Source of the DNA: Sphingobium sp. B2D3C
GTDB taxonomy: Bacteria; Pseudomonadota; Alphaproteobacteria; Sphingomonadales; Sphingomonadaceae
Reading direction: 5' to 3'
Assembly (NCBI RefSeq): GCF_025961835.1
Contig: NZ_JAOQOK010000001.1
Span: 3,100,001 to 3,164,000, forward strand
DNA: 64,000 bases
Part shown: positions 26,262 to 35,289 of the stretch, one piece after another
Numbering within the stretch: the first letter of the stretch is position 1
How the letters are laid out: each line of letters starts with the position of its first letter
Notes under the pieces: model-generated
The model's database searches: none
What the model saw: the letters and a program-made list of their open reading frames with translations, nothing else
Told to the model about the DNA's origin: nothing
Made by a program: the position numbers and the translations under genes

Positions 26262-27382
26262 TGTGCGCCTCCCTGCGGCTGGGCTTGCGGCTGTGCAGGC
26301 GTCTCCACGCTCACATTCGCGCGGGGGCGAAGGGCTGGTAGCGGCAGATAGGGCGTCACACCGGGGGTTTCGACAATGGTCTTGTTCACGCCGGAGAGCA
26401 CACTTTCCATGGTTTCATAATACATGCGGCGACGCGTCACGTCAGGTGCGAGGCGATACTCCTCATACACCTTGTCGAACGCGGCGGCCTCACCCTGTGA
26501 GCGGGCAGAGAGCTGCTGCGCATAGGCGCGGGCCTGATTGAGATAGGTTTCGGCAGCCTGCTGCGCAGCGCTGACTTCCTTGAAGGCATCGTTCACGGCG
26601 GCTGGCGGATCGGCCTGCTTGATGGCGACGCCCTGAATGCGCACGCCCGCGCCGTAGCTGTCGAGAATCTGCTGCATCCGCTCCTGCACCTGTGCCTCGA
26701 TGGCGTTACGCCCCGCGCCGAGCGCGTCGGTCAGCGAGACCGTCGCCACCACTGCGCGCATGGCGGATTCGGAAACGGCGGTGATCGTTTCCTCAGGATT
26801 GGCGATCTGGAAGAGATATTGCTGCGGGTCGCGGATATTCCAGCGGACAGAATAGCCCAGATTGATGATGTTCTGGTCGCCGGTGAGAACCAGCTTCTCG
26901 GATTCATCGCCCGCCGAGCCGAGATCGACCGTGCGGATCTCTTCGACGTCGAGGATGGTCACATTTTCGAGCGGGGCGGGCAGCGACCAGTTGATGCCGG
27001 GGCCAAGGGTGCGGCTGTAGCTGCCCAGGATGGAGACGATGCCGCGCTCCTGCGGGCCGATCCTGTGAATGCTGGTGGTGGCAATCCACAGCACGACGAT
27101 GGCGATGGCGGCATAGAACCAGATCGCGCGCCCGCCGGGGCTGCGTGGCGTGCCGCCACCCTGGCCGCCGAAGCTGTCCCGCGCGCGGCGCATCAACTCA
27201 TCGATTGCGCTCGGGCCGCGCGAATCCGCGCCACCTCTGTCATCCCGGGGCGGTGGGGTCCACGGGTTGCGCGGACCTTCCTTGCCCTTGCCGGAAGACG
27301 GCTCCTCGCCCTGCGTGCCCCAAGGACCACCCTCGCTCATTGGCAAAGTCTGGCCGGGATTTTCCATCAATTCCTTACTCAT
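26258..27382 (-). CDS. hflK: HflK, membrane protease modulator
   Basis: This 374-residue protein has a Gly/Pro-rich cytoplasmic N-terminus, a membrane helix (about residues 85-105) and an SPFH domain (GPQERGIVSILG onward). The conserved YLNQARAYAQQL helix and a Gln/Pro-rich tail follow. It partners HflC in the FtsH-associated cage. It is first of the operon and divergent from the Mrp gene with 124 bases between starts. Confidence 0.95.
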   Translation of the reverse strand: MSKELMENPGQTLPMSEGGPWGTQGEEPSSGKGKEGPRNPWTPPPRDDRGGADSRGPSAIDELMRRARDSFGGQGGGTPRSPGGRAIWFYAAIAIVVLWIATTSIHRIGPQERGIVSILGSYSRTLGPGINWSLPAPLENVTILDVEEIRTVDLGSAGDESEKLVLTGDQNIINLGYSVRWNIRDPQQYLFQIANPEETITAVSESAMRAVVATVSLTDALGAGRNAIEAQVQERMQQILDSYGAGVRIQGVAIKQADPPAAVNDAFKEVSAAQQAAETYLNQARAYAQQLSARSQGEAAAFDKVYEEYRLAPDVTRRRMYYETMESVLSGVNKTIVETPGVTPYLPLPALRPRANVSVETPAQPQAQPQGGAQ

Positions 27383-27457
27383 GCCGTGGTTATAGGGACG
27401 GTCTTTGCGGAAATACAGGGCCGTGCTGCGATAATTGCCCCTTGGTGAGGGCGTATT

Positions 27458-27505
27458 CGGGCGCTCTTCGATTCACAAAACAGTCGGCATGTTCTAGAGC
27501 GCCCG
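27458..27505 (+). promoter_or_regulatory. Inverted repeat in the leader of the Mrp gene
   Basis: CGGGCGCTC (27458-27466) and GAGCGCCCG (27497-27505) are exact complements around 30 bases. The right arm ends one base before the ATG of the Mrp gene, which has no clear ribosome site. If transcribed, the stem would bury the start region, so it could control translation; alternatively it is an operator. No other evidence is available. Confidence 0.45.
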
Positions 27506-27506
27506 C

Positions 27507-28520
27507 ATGACTGACTCTCCGATCGATGATGCGTCCGCCCTTCCTCCCGCTCTCACCGCCCGGATCGAAGGCCTGGCAGCGGGCCGCGCCGGGGGACTTC
27601 GCCTGCGCGACAATGTCCTCAGCCTGGTGCTGGATGTGAGCGGGCTGGACGCGGAGCAGCGCGATTCCCTCGCCGCGCAGCTCGTTGCCGCGGGGACGAG
27701 CGAATTCGGTCTGGAGGATGTGCGGGTCGCGATGACGGCGGAACGCGCCGCGCGCCCCACGATCATTGCGGTGGGGTCGGGCAAGGGCGGCGTCGGCAAG
27801 TCGACGCTCTCGGTCAACCTCGCCGTTGCCCTCAAGGCGCTCGGCAAGCGTGTCGGCATGGTGGACGCGGACATTTATGGCCCGTCGCTGCCTCGTTTGC
27901 TGGACAGCGAGGATGCCAAACCCAAGGCGGAAGGCAACCGCCTGTTCCCGGTCCAGAACGCCTATGGCATCCCGATGCTGTCCATGGGGCATCTGGCCAA
28001 AAAGGGGCAGGCGATTGCCTGGCGTGGCCCGATGGCCGGCAATGCCTTGGGGCAGTTGCTGGATGCGGACTGGCAGGGCATCGATCTTCTGGTGGTGGAT
28101 TTGCCACCGGGCACAGGCGACGTGCAGCTTACCATGATCCAGCGCTACAAGCCGGCCGGGGCGGTGATCATCTCCACGCCGCAGGATCTGGCGCTGATCG
28201 ACGCGACGCGCGCGGTGAGCTTCTTCGATCAGGCAAAGGTGCCGGTGATCGGCATGGTGGAAAATATGGCAGGCTATGTCTGCCCGCATTGCGGCGAGGT
28301 ATCCGATCCGTTCGGGTCCGGCGGAGCAGAAGCGAGCGCCGCGCAAATGGGCTTGCCGTTCCTCGGGCGCGTGCCGCTGGATATCGCAGTCCGCACCGCA
28401 TCGGATGCCGGCAAGCCGCCCGCTGCTGATGAGGGCGTGGCTGGCCAGCCGTTCCGAGCCATTGCCGAGCGCGTCGCCCGCTGGCTCGATCGAAACGGGT
28501 CGGGCGCCACGGCCGGTTGA
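27507..28520 (+). CDS. apbC: Mrp/NBP35-family iron-sulfur cluster carrier ATPase
   Basis: This 337-residue protein has an N-terminal domain of the DUF59 type (degraded), then the deviant Walker A GKGGVGKSTLSVNLA (about residues 92-106). The cluster-binding CPHC follows at about residues 258-261 (YVCPHCGEVSDP). Such proteins carry Fe-S clusters to target enzymes in the cytoplasm. Its TGA overlaps the ATG of a molybdenum hydroxylase gene by one base, and ferrochelatase follows, so the operon centres on metal-cofactor proteins. Confidence 0.93.
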   Translation: MTDSPIDDASALPPALTARIEGLAAGRAGGLRLRDNVLSLVLDVSGLDAEQRDSLAAQLVAAGTSEFGLEDVRVAMTAERAARPTIIAVGSGKGGVGKSTLSVNLAVALKALGKRVGMVDADIYGPSLPRLLDSEDAKPKAEGNRLFPVQNAYGIPMLSMGHLAKKGQAIAWRGPMAGNALGQLLDADWQGIDLLVVDLPPGTGDVQLTMIQRYKPAGAVIISTPQDLALIDATRAVSFFDQAKVPVIGMVENMAGYVCPHCGEVSDPFGSGGAEASAAQMGLPFLGRVPLDIAVRTASDAGKPPAADEGVAGQPFRAIAERVARWLDRNGSGATAG

Positions 28521-30820
28521 TGCGGACGCCGCGCAACAGGATGGGCAGCAGCGGCGGCGCAGAGAAGTCCGGCAAGGGGCTTCGTTCATCCATCAACCGC
28601 CGAACGCTCCTGATCGGGGCTGCGGCAGGCGGCGGACTGGCCCTGGCCTGGGGGCTCTGGCCGCGCGATTATGCGCAAACCGCCGATGCAACGGAGAGCG
28701 AGACCGCGTTCGGCGCGTTCCTGAAGATCGACCGGAATGGGCAGGTCATCGTCATGGTGCCGCAAGCGGAGCTGGGGCAGGGCATCTTCACGCTGTTCGC
28801 GCAACTCGTTGCGGATGAGCTCGGCGCTGACTGGCGCACCGTCGCGGTCCAGCCCGCCCCGCCCGGACCGCTTTATGCCAATCCCACGCTCCTGCGGCAA
28901 TGGTTCTCCGGCCCGGTCACCGAGCAGTTCGGGGATCTGAGCGATCGGGCGATCGCGGAATATGCGCGTCGGTATAATCTGGTCCTGACGGGCGGGGCGA
29001 CCTCGGTTGCCAATTTCCGCGACGCCTTGCGCGAGGCCGGTGCAACCGCGCGGGTGCTGCTCTGCATGGCGGCGGCCGATCGCTGGGGCGTCGGCTGGGA
29101 AAGCTGCGATATTGTCGCGGGGATTGTCAGCGATGGGACCAACAAGGCGCGGATCGGCGCGCTGGCCGAAGAGGCCGCCGCTTTCACGCCGCCCGAGCCG
29201 CTGCCCTTCCGGCCAGAAGGGCGCGAGGATGCGTTGATCGGCACCGAAGCGCCCCGGTTGGATGTGCCGGCGAAGATCGACGGATCGGCCAATTACGCGG
29301 CCGACATCCGCTTGCCGGACATGATCTATGCCTCGATTCGGCAGGGGCCGGTCAACGCCGTCGCGCTCGAATCGATCAACGAGGCGGCGGCGCGCGCGGT
29401 GCCTGGCATGATCGACATCGTGCGGGAGGCAGGCTGGGTCGCGGTGACCGGCCGCACCTGGTGGGCGGCGAATCAGGCGTTGAGCCGGCTGGATCCCGTG
29501 TTCCGGCTCGATGGGCCGGAGTTGGACGACGCAGCCATTGATACCGCGCTGGAAGCGGCGTTCGAGAGCGGTCAGGGCGGGCGCTATTTCCGCCGGGGTG
29601 ATCTGGAGCCGGTCTTTGCCGGTGCGCAGGTCGTCAGCGCCGTTTACGATGTGGCGCCGGCGCTGCATCTCGCGCTCGAACCCATGGCGGCAACGGCGCG
29701 CGTGCGGCCGGAGGGCGTGGAGCTGTGGATGCCCACCCAGGCCCCGACGCTGGCCCGCGACGCCGTGGCCAAGGCGCTGAGTGTGTCAGCCCGCGACGTG
29801 ACCATTTATCCCCTGTTCGCGGGCGGCTCCTTCGGGCTCAAGATGGAGGTCGATGCCGGCGTCCAGGCAGCGCTCATCGCCCGTGCCGCCAATGCGCCGG
29901 TGCAGCTCATGTGGTCCCGCGCGGAGGATATCATCCGCGATTATCCGCGGCCGCCGGCCCGCGCGCGGATGGTTGCCAAGCTGGGGCCGACCGGTCTGAT
30001 CGAGGGCTGGTCCGCCAAGGTGGCTGCACCCGCCGCGCTGGCTCAGCAGTGGCGGCGGATCGCGCATGGGCGCACGCGCGCGCAAGCGCGGGCCGACACA
30101 GCAAACAAGGCCGACGCTCTGGCTGTCTCCGGCATGGACCTGCCCTATGCGATTCCCAATTTCGCGGTGGATCATTTCCCCGCCGACCTCGCGCTGGCGG
30201 CGGGTCGCTGGCGGGGCAATGCGGACAGCTATGGCTGCTTCTTTTCCGAGAGCTTCATCGACGAGCTGGCGGTGGTCTCGCAGGTCGAGCCGCTTTCCTT
30301 CCGGATGCAGTTGCTCGGCAACAATCCCCGTCTGGCGCAATGCCTCACCGCCGTCACCGCGCTTGGCGATTGGCAGGGCGGCGTGCCGGGCAGCGGTCAG
30401 GGCATCGCCTGCCACAGCATGGCTGGCGGCCACATCGCGGTGCTGGTGGAGGCCGGCTTGTCGCAGGGACGGGTCGCGGTGAAGAAAATCTGCGCGGTCG
30501 CCGATTGCGGGAAGCTGATCAATCCGGGGATCGCCCGTCAGCAGATCGAAGGGGGACTGATCTTCGGCCTCGCCATGGCGCTCGGTGGCGCGCCGACCTA
30601 TGCCGGATCGTTGCCAGCCGGTCTGCAGCTTGGCGATTATGCCCTGCCACGCATGGCGGATGTGGGGGAGGTGAGCGTGGAATTCATCGACAGCAGCGCG
30701 ACCCAGTCCGGCCTTGGGGAAATCGGCGTGCCGGCGGTTGCGCCAGCGCTCGCCAGTGCGTTGGCGACGGTCACGGGGCGGCGCTACCGTCGCTTGCCGG
30801 TCATGGGAGAAGATGGATGA
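28520..30820 (+). CDS. Molybdopterin-binding xanthine dehydrogenase-family subunit (IorB-like)
   Basis: This 766-residue protein has a twin-arginine signal (INRRTLLIGAAAGGG, arginines 27-28), so it is likely exported folded to the periplasm. The mature part matches the large Mo-hydroxylase subunit of the isoquinoline 1-oxidoreductase beta type: VPQAELGQGIFT, LDVPAKIDGSANYAADI, GGSFGLKMEVDA and the final GLGEIGVPAVAPALA. The glutamate in GEIGVP is the usual catalytic base position. These enzymes normally need a small 2Fe-2S subunit, and none is encoded in the window. The ATG at 28520 is preferred over an adjacent TTG. The substrate is unknown. Confidence 0.88.
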   Translation: MRTPRNRMGSSGGAEKSGKGLRSSINRRTLLIGAAAGGGLALAWGLWPRDYAQTADATESETAFGAFLKIDRNGQVIVMVPQAELGQGIFTLFAQLVADELGADWRTVAVQPAPPGPLYANPTLLRQWFSGPVTEQFGDLSDRAIAEYARRYNLVLTGGATSVANFRDALREAGATARVLLCMAAADRWGVGWESCDIVAGIVSDGTNKARIGALAEEAAAFTPPEPLPFRPEGREDALIGTEAPRLDVPAKIDGSANYAADIRLPDMIYASIRQGPVNAVALESINEAAARAVPGMIDIVREAGWVAVTGRTWWAANQALSRLDPVFRLDGPELDDAAIDTALEAAFESGQGGRYFRRGDLEPVFAGAQVVSAVYDVAPALHLALEPMAATARVRPEGVELWMPTQAPTLARDAVAKALSVSARDVTIYPLFAGGSFGLKMEVDAGVQAALIARAANAPVQLMWSRAEDIIRDYPRPPARARMVAKLGPTGLIEGWSAKVAAPAALAQQWRRIAHGRTRAQARADTANKADALAVSGMDLPYAIPNFAVDHFPADLALAAGRWRGNADSYGCFFSESFIDELAVVSQVEPLSFRMQLLGNNPRLAQCLTAVTALGDWQGGVPGSGQGIACHSMAGGHIAVLVEAGLSQGRVAVKKICAVADCGKLINPGIARQQIEGGLIFGLAMALGGAPTYAGSLPAGLQLGDYALPRMADVGEVSVEFIDSSATQSGLGEIGVPAVAPALASALATVTGRRYRRLPVMGEDG

Positions 30821-31839
30821 ACGAAGCGCAGATGACGGGCGGCGCCATGGGCGCTCAAGGGGGCCGGGTGGCCGTGCTGGTCGTCAATCTCGGCACCCCT
30901 GATGCGCCGACGCCCGCAGCGGTGAAGCGCTATCTGCGCGAGTTCCTGTCCGATCCGCGCGTCGTCGAGATTCCGCAGGCAGTCTGGCAGCCGATCTTGC
31001 GCGGTGTCGTGCTCAATGTGCGCCCGCGCAAGTCGGCGCATGCCTATCAGCAGGTGTGGACGGACGATGGCTCCCCGCTGGCGATGCACACGCGGGATAC
31101 GGCGCGGGGCTTGCGGGTCATCTGGGAGGACGCGATCACGGTCGACTGGGCGATGCGCTATGGCGCGCCATCCATCGCCGACCGGCTGACCGCACTGAAA
31201 GAGAGCGGCCATGAGCGCATTCTCATCGCCCCGCTCTATCCCCAATATTGTGGCGCCACGACGGCGAGCGTGATGGATGCAGTCGGTCAGGCGTTGGAAG
31301 CGATGCGGTGGCAGCCCGCCATCCGCACCCTGCCGCCCTATTTCGACGATCCCGCCTATATCGAGGCATTGCGCGCCCGCACGCAAAGCCAGTTGGCGGC
31401 CCTGCCATTCGCCCCGGATCGCCTGCTGGTGAGCTTCCACGGCATGCCCAAGCGCACCCGCGAACTGGGCGATCCCTATTATGCGCAGTGCGTGGAGACG
31501 GCGCGTCTGCTCGGCGAGGCGCTCGGGCGTGAGATCATCGTCACCTTCCAGTCCCGCTTCGGCCCCGCCAAATGGCTGGAGCCGGCGACGGACACCGTGC
31601 TTGAGGGACTGCCCGGCCAGGGCGTGCGCTCGGTCGCGGTGATGACGCCCGGCTTCTCGGCGGACTGCCTGGAGACGCTTGAGGAAATCGCCCTGCGCGG
31701 CAAGGAGAGCTTCGTCGCCGCGGGTGGCGAGCATTTCGCCTTTTTGCCCTGTCTTAACGCTCAGGCGGACGCTATTGCCATGTATCGGCAGCTTCTCGGG
31801 CGAGAACTTGCCGGCTGGGTAGAGCCGTCCAGCATTTGA
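30817..31839 (+). CDS. hemH: Ferrochelatase
   Basis: This 340-residue enzyme inserts Fe2+ into protoporphyrin IX, the last step of heme synthesis. VLVVNLGTPDAPT opens the chelatase domain. The active-site histidine is in LVSFHGMPKRT (about residue 208) and the acidic partner lies in TPGFSADCLETLEEI. The frame is open far upstream, but MNEAQMTGGA overlaps the preceding stop as ATGA and gives the normal length. It is third gene of the Mrp-IorB-hemH group. Confidence 0.95.
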   Translation: MNEAQMTGGAMGAQGGRVAVLVVNLGTPDAPTPAAVKRYLREFLSDPRVVEIPQAVWQPILRGVVLNVRPRKSAHAYQQVWTDDGSPLAMHTRDTARGLRVIWEDAITVDWAMRYGAPSIADRLTALKESGHERILIAPLYPQYCGATTASVMDAVGQALEAMRWQPAIRTLPPYFDDPAYIEALRARTQSQLAALPFAPDRLLVSFHGMPKRTRELGDPYYAQCVETARLLGEALGREIIVTFQSRFGPAKWLEPATDTVLEGLPGQGVRSVAVMTPGFSADCLETLEEIALRGKESFVAAGGEHFAFLPCLNAQADAIAMYRQLLGRELAGWVEPSSI

Positions 31840-31873
31840 CCGAACCCTTGATGACGCGCAGGAGAGGCATTGA

Positions 31874-32596
31874 ATGAGCAGAGTAGCGATCGTGACCGGC
31901 GGAACCCGCGGTATCGGCGAAGCAATCAGTCTGGCACTGCGCGAAAAGGGGTTTGAGGTCGCTGCCAACTATGCGGGCAATAGCGAGCGCGCCAAGGCTT
32001 TCACGGACAAGACCGGCATTCGCTCCTACGCGTGGGACGTGGGTGATCATCAGGCCTGCCTCGATGGCTGCGCCCAGGTCGCGTCCGACCTTGGTCCGAT
32101 CGACGTTGTCGTGAACAACGCCGGCATCACGCGAGACGGCGTGCTCATGAAGATGAGCTTCGAGGACTGGAACGAGGTGATGCGCATCAACCTCGGCGGC
32201 TGCTTTAACATGGCCAAGGCCACCTTCCCCGGCATGCGCGAGCGCGGCTGGGGGCGCATCGTCAACATCGGCTCGATCAACGGTCAGGCCGGCCAATATG
32301 GCCAGGTGAACTATGCCGCAGCCAAGTCGGGCATCCACGGCTTTACCAAGGCGCTGGCGCAGGAAGGCGCCAAATATGGCGTCACCGTCAACGCCATCGC
32401 GCCGGGCTATATCGATACCGACATGGTCGCCGCCGTGCCGGCCGCGGTGCTGGAGAAGATCGTGGCGCGCATTCCCGTCGGGCGTCTGGGCCATGCGGAA
32501 GAAATCGCGCGCGGCGTGGCCTTCCTGTGCAGCGAGGATGCCGGGTTTGTGACCGGATCGACCCTGTCGATCAACGGCGGCCAGCACATGTATTGA
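31874..32596 (+). CDS. phbB: Acetoacetyl-CoA reductase
   Basis: This 240-residue short-chain dehydrogenase has the NADP-binding TGGTRGIGEA, the NNAG motif in VVNNAGITRD, and the catalytic Ser/Tyr/Lys in IGSINGQAGQ and NYAAAKSG. The ITRDGVLMKM stretch and NGGQHMY end are typical of PhaB/PhbB, which makes (R)-3-hydroxybutyryl-CoA for polyhydroxybutyrate. No thiolase or synthase gene is adjacent. AGGAGAGGC lies just upstream of the ATG. Confidence 0.92.
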   Translation: MSRVAIVTGGTRGIGEAISLALREKGFEVAANYAGNSERAKAFTDKTGIRSYAWDVGDHQACLDGCAQVASDLGPIDVVVNNAGITRDGVLMKMSFEDWNEVMRINLGGCFNMAKATFPGMRERGWGRIVNIGSINGQAGQYGQVNYAAAKSGIHGFTKALAQEGAKYGVTVNAIAPGYIDTDMVAAVPAAVLEKIVARIPVGRLGHAEEIARGVAFLCSEDAGFVTGSTLSINGGQHMY

Positions 32597-32604
32597 GCCG
32601 GGCG

Positions 32605-32844
32605 GTGGAAGAGACGCCACCGCTTTATGCCGGCCCGGTCAAGCGCAGCATGACCATTGCCGGCCACACGACCTCGATCAGCCTGGAGCCTGTCTTCTGG
32701 CGGGCGCTGGAAGACAGCGCCCGCGCGGCAGACCTGCCGCTGAGCGCGCTCGTCGCCCGCATCGATGCCGAGCGGATTCGACAGAGCGAGCCGCCCAACC
32801 TCGCCAGCGCGATCCGGTGCTGGTTGCTGGTGCGGGCAGGATAG
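32605..32844 (+). CDS. Ribbon-helix-helix domain protein
   Basis: This small basic protein of about 79 residues contains LYAGPVKRSMTIAGHTTSIS followed by LEPVFWRALEDSA and NLASAIRCWLL. This matches a widespread alphaproteobacterial ribbon-helix-helix (Arc/MetJ-like) family of unknown target. Start choice is uncertain: GTG at 32605 keeps the conserved PPLYAGPVKRS, while a TTG at 32593 overlaps phbB and the first ATG (32650) would cut into the domain. It follows phbB directly and may be co-transcribed. Confidence 0.75.
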   Translation: MEETPPLYAGPVKRSMTIAGHTTSISLEPVFWRALEDSARAADLPLSALVARIDAERIRQSEPPNLASAIRCWLLVRAG

Positions 32845-32864
32845 GCGCCGGTGTTCCGGCGCCT
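32843..32864. terminator. Short GC stem between convergent genes
   Basis: AGGCGCCGG (32843-32851) and CCGGCGCCT (32856-32864) form a perfect nine-base stem with a four-base loop, between the ends of the ribbon-helix-helix and adenosine kinase genes. There is no T-run on either side, so it is a likely but imperfect bidirectional terminator. Confidence 0.6.
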
Positions 32865-32872
32865 GCCAAGCC

Positions 32873-33883
32873 TCAGGCGAGCAGCGTGCCGGCCAGGTCC
32901 TTGAGATCGGCCTCGGGCCGCGCGCCATAATGTGAGATGACTTCTGCAGCGGCGATGGCGCCGAGCGTAAGGCAGGTCGTCGGGTCCTGCCCACGCACAT
33001 GGCCGGTCAGGAAGCCAGCGGCGAAGAGATCGCCCGCGCCGGTCGTGTCGATCACTCGCTCGACGGGCGCTGCCGCCACTTCATAACGCGTGCCGTTCTG
33101 GATGGCGATGGCGCCCTTCTCGCTGCGGGTGACGATCAGCGTCGGCAGCTTGTCCGCAAAGCGCGCAATGGCCTTTTCGCAGTCCTGCGTTTGCGCCAGC
33201 GAGCAGATCTCGGTTTCGTTGGAGAAGAGGATGTCGATCATCCCGCCGTCGATCAGGCTGATGAAGTCCTCGCGATGGCGCTCGATGACGAACGCGTCGG
33301 ACAGCGTGAAGGCCACCTCGCGGCCCGCCTCGCGCGCGGCGGCGATGGCATCGCGCATCGCGGCGCGGGGCTGCTCGGGGTCCCACAGATAGCCCTCAAG
33401 ATAGAGGATGCGGGCCGAGCGGATCATGTCGAGATCAAGCGCGGCCGCGGGCAGGAACTGGGATGCGCCAAGGAAGGTGTTCATCGTGCGCTGAGCATCG
33501 GGCGTCACCATGATGAGGCAGCGCGCGGTGGGCGGGCCGTCGCTCGCCACCTCGGTTTCATAGCGAATGCCCAGTGCGCGAATATCATGCGCGAAGATGC
33601 GGCCGAGCTGGTCGTCGGCGACCTGGCCGATGAAGCCGCATTTGCCGCCCAGTGCGGCCATGCCGGCCAGGGTGTTGGCCGCCGACCCACCGGAAATCTC
33701 AAGGCCGCTCGCCATATCGGCATACAGTGCCTCGGCCTGGTCGGCATCGATAAGCTGCATCCCGCCCTTGGTGAGCGCGCGGCTGGCGATGAAGGCATCG
33801 TTTTCCTGGGAAATCACATCGACAATGGCATTGCCGATGGCGACGACATCAAGAACAGCTTCGGACAAGAGGCATTCCTTCAT
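32873..33883 (-). CDS. Adenosine kinase (PfkB family)
   Basis: This 336-residue sugar/nucleoside kinase has the N-terminal GNAIVDVI, the substrate glycines in SGGSAANTLAGMAALG, and the C-terminal anion hole and catalytic base DTTGAGDLFAAGFL. This closely matches the alphaproteobacterial PfkB group annotated as adenosine kinase, which phosphorylates adenosine for purine salvage. Substrate specificity is inferred from family likeness only. It is divergent from an EI24 membrane protein gene. Confidence 0.88.
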   Translation of the reverse strand: MKECLLSEAVLDVVAIGNAIVDVISQENDAFIASRALTKGGMQLIDADQAEALYADMASGLEISGGSAANTLAGMAALGGKCGFIGQVADDQLGRIFAHDIRALGIRYETEVASDGPPTARCLIMVTPDAQRTMNTFLGASQFLPAAALDLDMIRSARILYLEGYLWDPEQPRAAMRDAIAAAREAGREVAFTLSDAFVIERHREDFISLIDGGMIDILFSNETEICSLAQTQDCEKAIARFADKLPTLIVTRSEKGAIAIQNGTRYEVAAAPVERVIDTTGAGDLFAAGFLTGHVRGQDPTTCLTLGAIAAAEVISHYGARPEADLKDLAGTLLA

Positions 33884-34012
33884 GAAGGATGAGGCAGGGC
33901 GGGAGAAAGCCCGTCCTTATCCGCCTGATCTCGCCCCGGCAAGCAGCGTGGGGCAGGGCATGGGGAACGCCGGCCGCTTGACCGCCGCGCGTGCTCGGGC
34001 AAAACCTGTCCC

Positions 34013-34678
34013 ATGGTGTTTCCCGCCTTGCTGCGCGCCCTCCCGCAAATCCTGTTGCCCGGCATTCGCGCGGTGCTCTGGCAGAGTCTCGCCATCACCG
34101 TGGCGATCTTTGCGCTTATCGGCGCGGGCGTCTGGCTTGGATTGCGCCTGCTGCTGACCCGGACCGGCTGGCTGGATGCAGACGGTTTCGCCGGCGCAGC
34201 GCTCGCCGTCGCAATCGCGCTGGTCATCGGCTGGTTGCTGTTTCGCGCCGTGGCGATTGCCATCGTTGGACTTTATGCGGATCGCATCGTGGCGGTGGTC
34301 GAGCAGACGGACTATCCCACACGCCATGCGCAGGCGGCGGCCGTGCCTTTCGCCACCGGAATGCGGATCGCCTTGCGCTCGGCCGGCCGCGCGGTCGGCT
34401 GGAATCTGGCGGTGCTGCCGCTCTATGTAGCGCTGCTGGTCACAGGCGTCGGCGCGCCGATCCTGTTCCTTGTGCTCAATGCCTATCTGCTCGGCCGCGA
34501 CCTCGCCGAACTGATCGAGGGGCGGCATCCGGGCCTGGCGGCGTTCACCGCTGGCCAGCGCTGGCAGCTGGGCCTCGTTTCGGCGCTTCTATTCCTGCCA
34601 CCCGTCGTGAACCTGTTGGCGCCGATCTGGAGCGTAGCTATGGCCGCGCACATGTTTCACGCCCCGCGGAAGACCTGA
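34013..34678 (+). CDS. EI24-domain (CysZ-like) membrane protein
   Basis: This 221-residue integral membrane protein has about four to five hydrophobic segments and the EI24/CysZ-type block NAYLLGRDLAELIEGRHPG near residue 160. CysZ relatives permeate sulfate; for this short alphaproteobacterial group the function is unknown. It is followed four bases later by a small lipoprotein gene, so the two probably form a transcript. Confidence 0.8.
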   Translation: MVFPALLRALPQILLPGIRAVLWQSLAITVAIFALIGAGVWLGLRLLLTRTGWLDADGFAGAALAVAIALVIGWLLFRAVAIAIVGLYADRIVAVVEQTDYPTRHAQAAAVPFATGMRIALRSAGRAVGWNLAVLPLYVALLVTGVGAPILFLVLNAYLLGRDLAELIEGRHPGLAAFTAGQRWQLGLVSALLFLPPVVNLLAPIWSVAMAAHMFHAPRKT

Positions 34679-34682
34679 ACAG

Positions 34683-35048
34683 ATGCTCTTGCGCTTTGGC
34701 TTTCCCCTGCTTGCCCTGCTCCTCTCCGGCTGCGGCGCGTCGCTTGTCCCGCAGACTGGCGGCCAGGCGCCCGCGGTCGGCTATGCGCCGGCCAAGCGGT
34801 CCCAGCCGGGCGGCATCGTCGGCGCGGATGCGCGGGGCCTGCAACGGCTTTTCGGGGAGCCTCGGCTGGACATTCGCGATCCTGCAGTGCGCAAGCTGCA
34901 GTTTGCCAACGGCCAGTGCGTGCTGGATGCCTATCTCTATCCCCCGGCCGCGAATCGGGAGCCCGTTGTGACGCATGTCGATGCCCGCAACAGCGCGGGC
35001 GATGACATGGACGCCGCTGCCTGCGCAGGCCTGCTCCGCAGGCGGTAG
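34683..35048 (+). CDS. Small predicted lipoprotein
   Basis: This 121-residue protein starts MLLRFGFPLLALLLSGCG, a compact lipoprotein signal with lipid-acceptor Cys17. The mature region contains ADARGLQRLFGEPRLDIRD and LQFANGQCVLDAYLYP. The GLQRLFGEP...LQF arrangement resembles SmpA/BamE-like folds, but the match is weak and no function is assigned. Two further cysteines could form a disulfide. It follows the EI24 gene. Confidence 0.75.
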   Translation: MLLRFGFPLLALLLSGCGASLVPQTGGQAPAVGYAPAKRSQPGGIVGADARGLQRLFGEPRLDIRDPAVRKLQFANGQCVLDAYLYPPAANREPVVTHVDARNSAGDDMDAAACAGLLRRR

Positions 35049-35289
35049 GATGGCGCGCCGGGGCGCATCGATTGACTTCCCGATCAGGCAATGACAGCTT
35101 GCAGGCATGACTGAGCATGTTGGCCAGCCTTGTTGCCTGTCGGGCAACCGATCTTATCGAGGTCAGATCCTCACGGGACGATAGCCCCGGGAGTCGGCGC
35201 GTCTCGCCCCGACTGTCGGGGTGAATTCGCGCATCTTGCCCAGCGTCCCCCCTAGGTGGCGCTGGCCCTCCATCTTGAAAGATCCATCC

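Noticed and set aside
29725..30816. Long upstream extension of the ferrochelatase frame
   Set aside because: The extension overlaps the Mo-hydroxylase gene in another frame and has no ferrochelatase likeness; ATG 30817 gives the normal protein.
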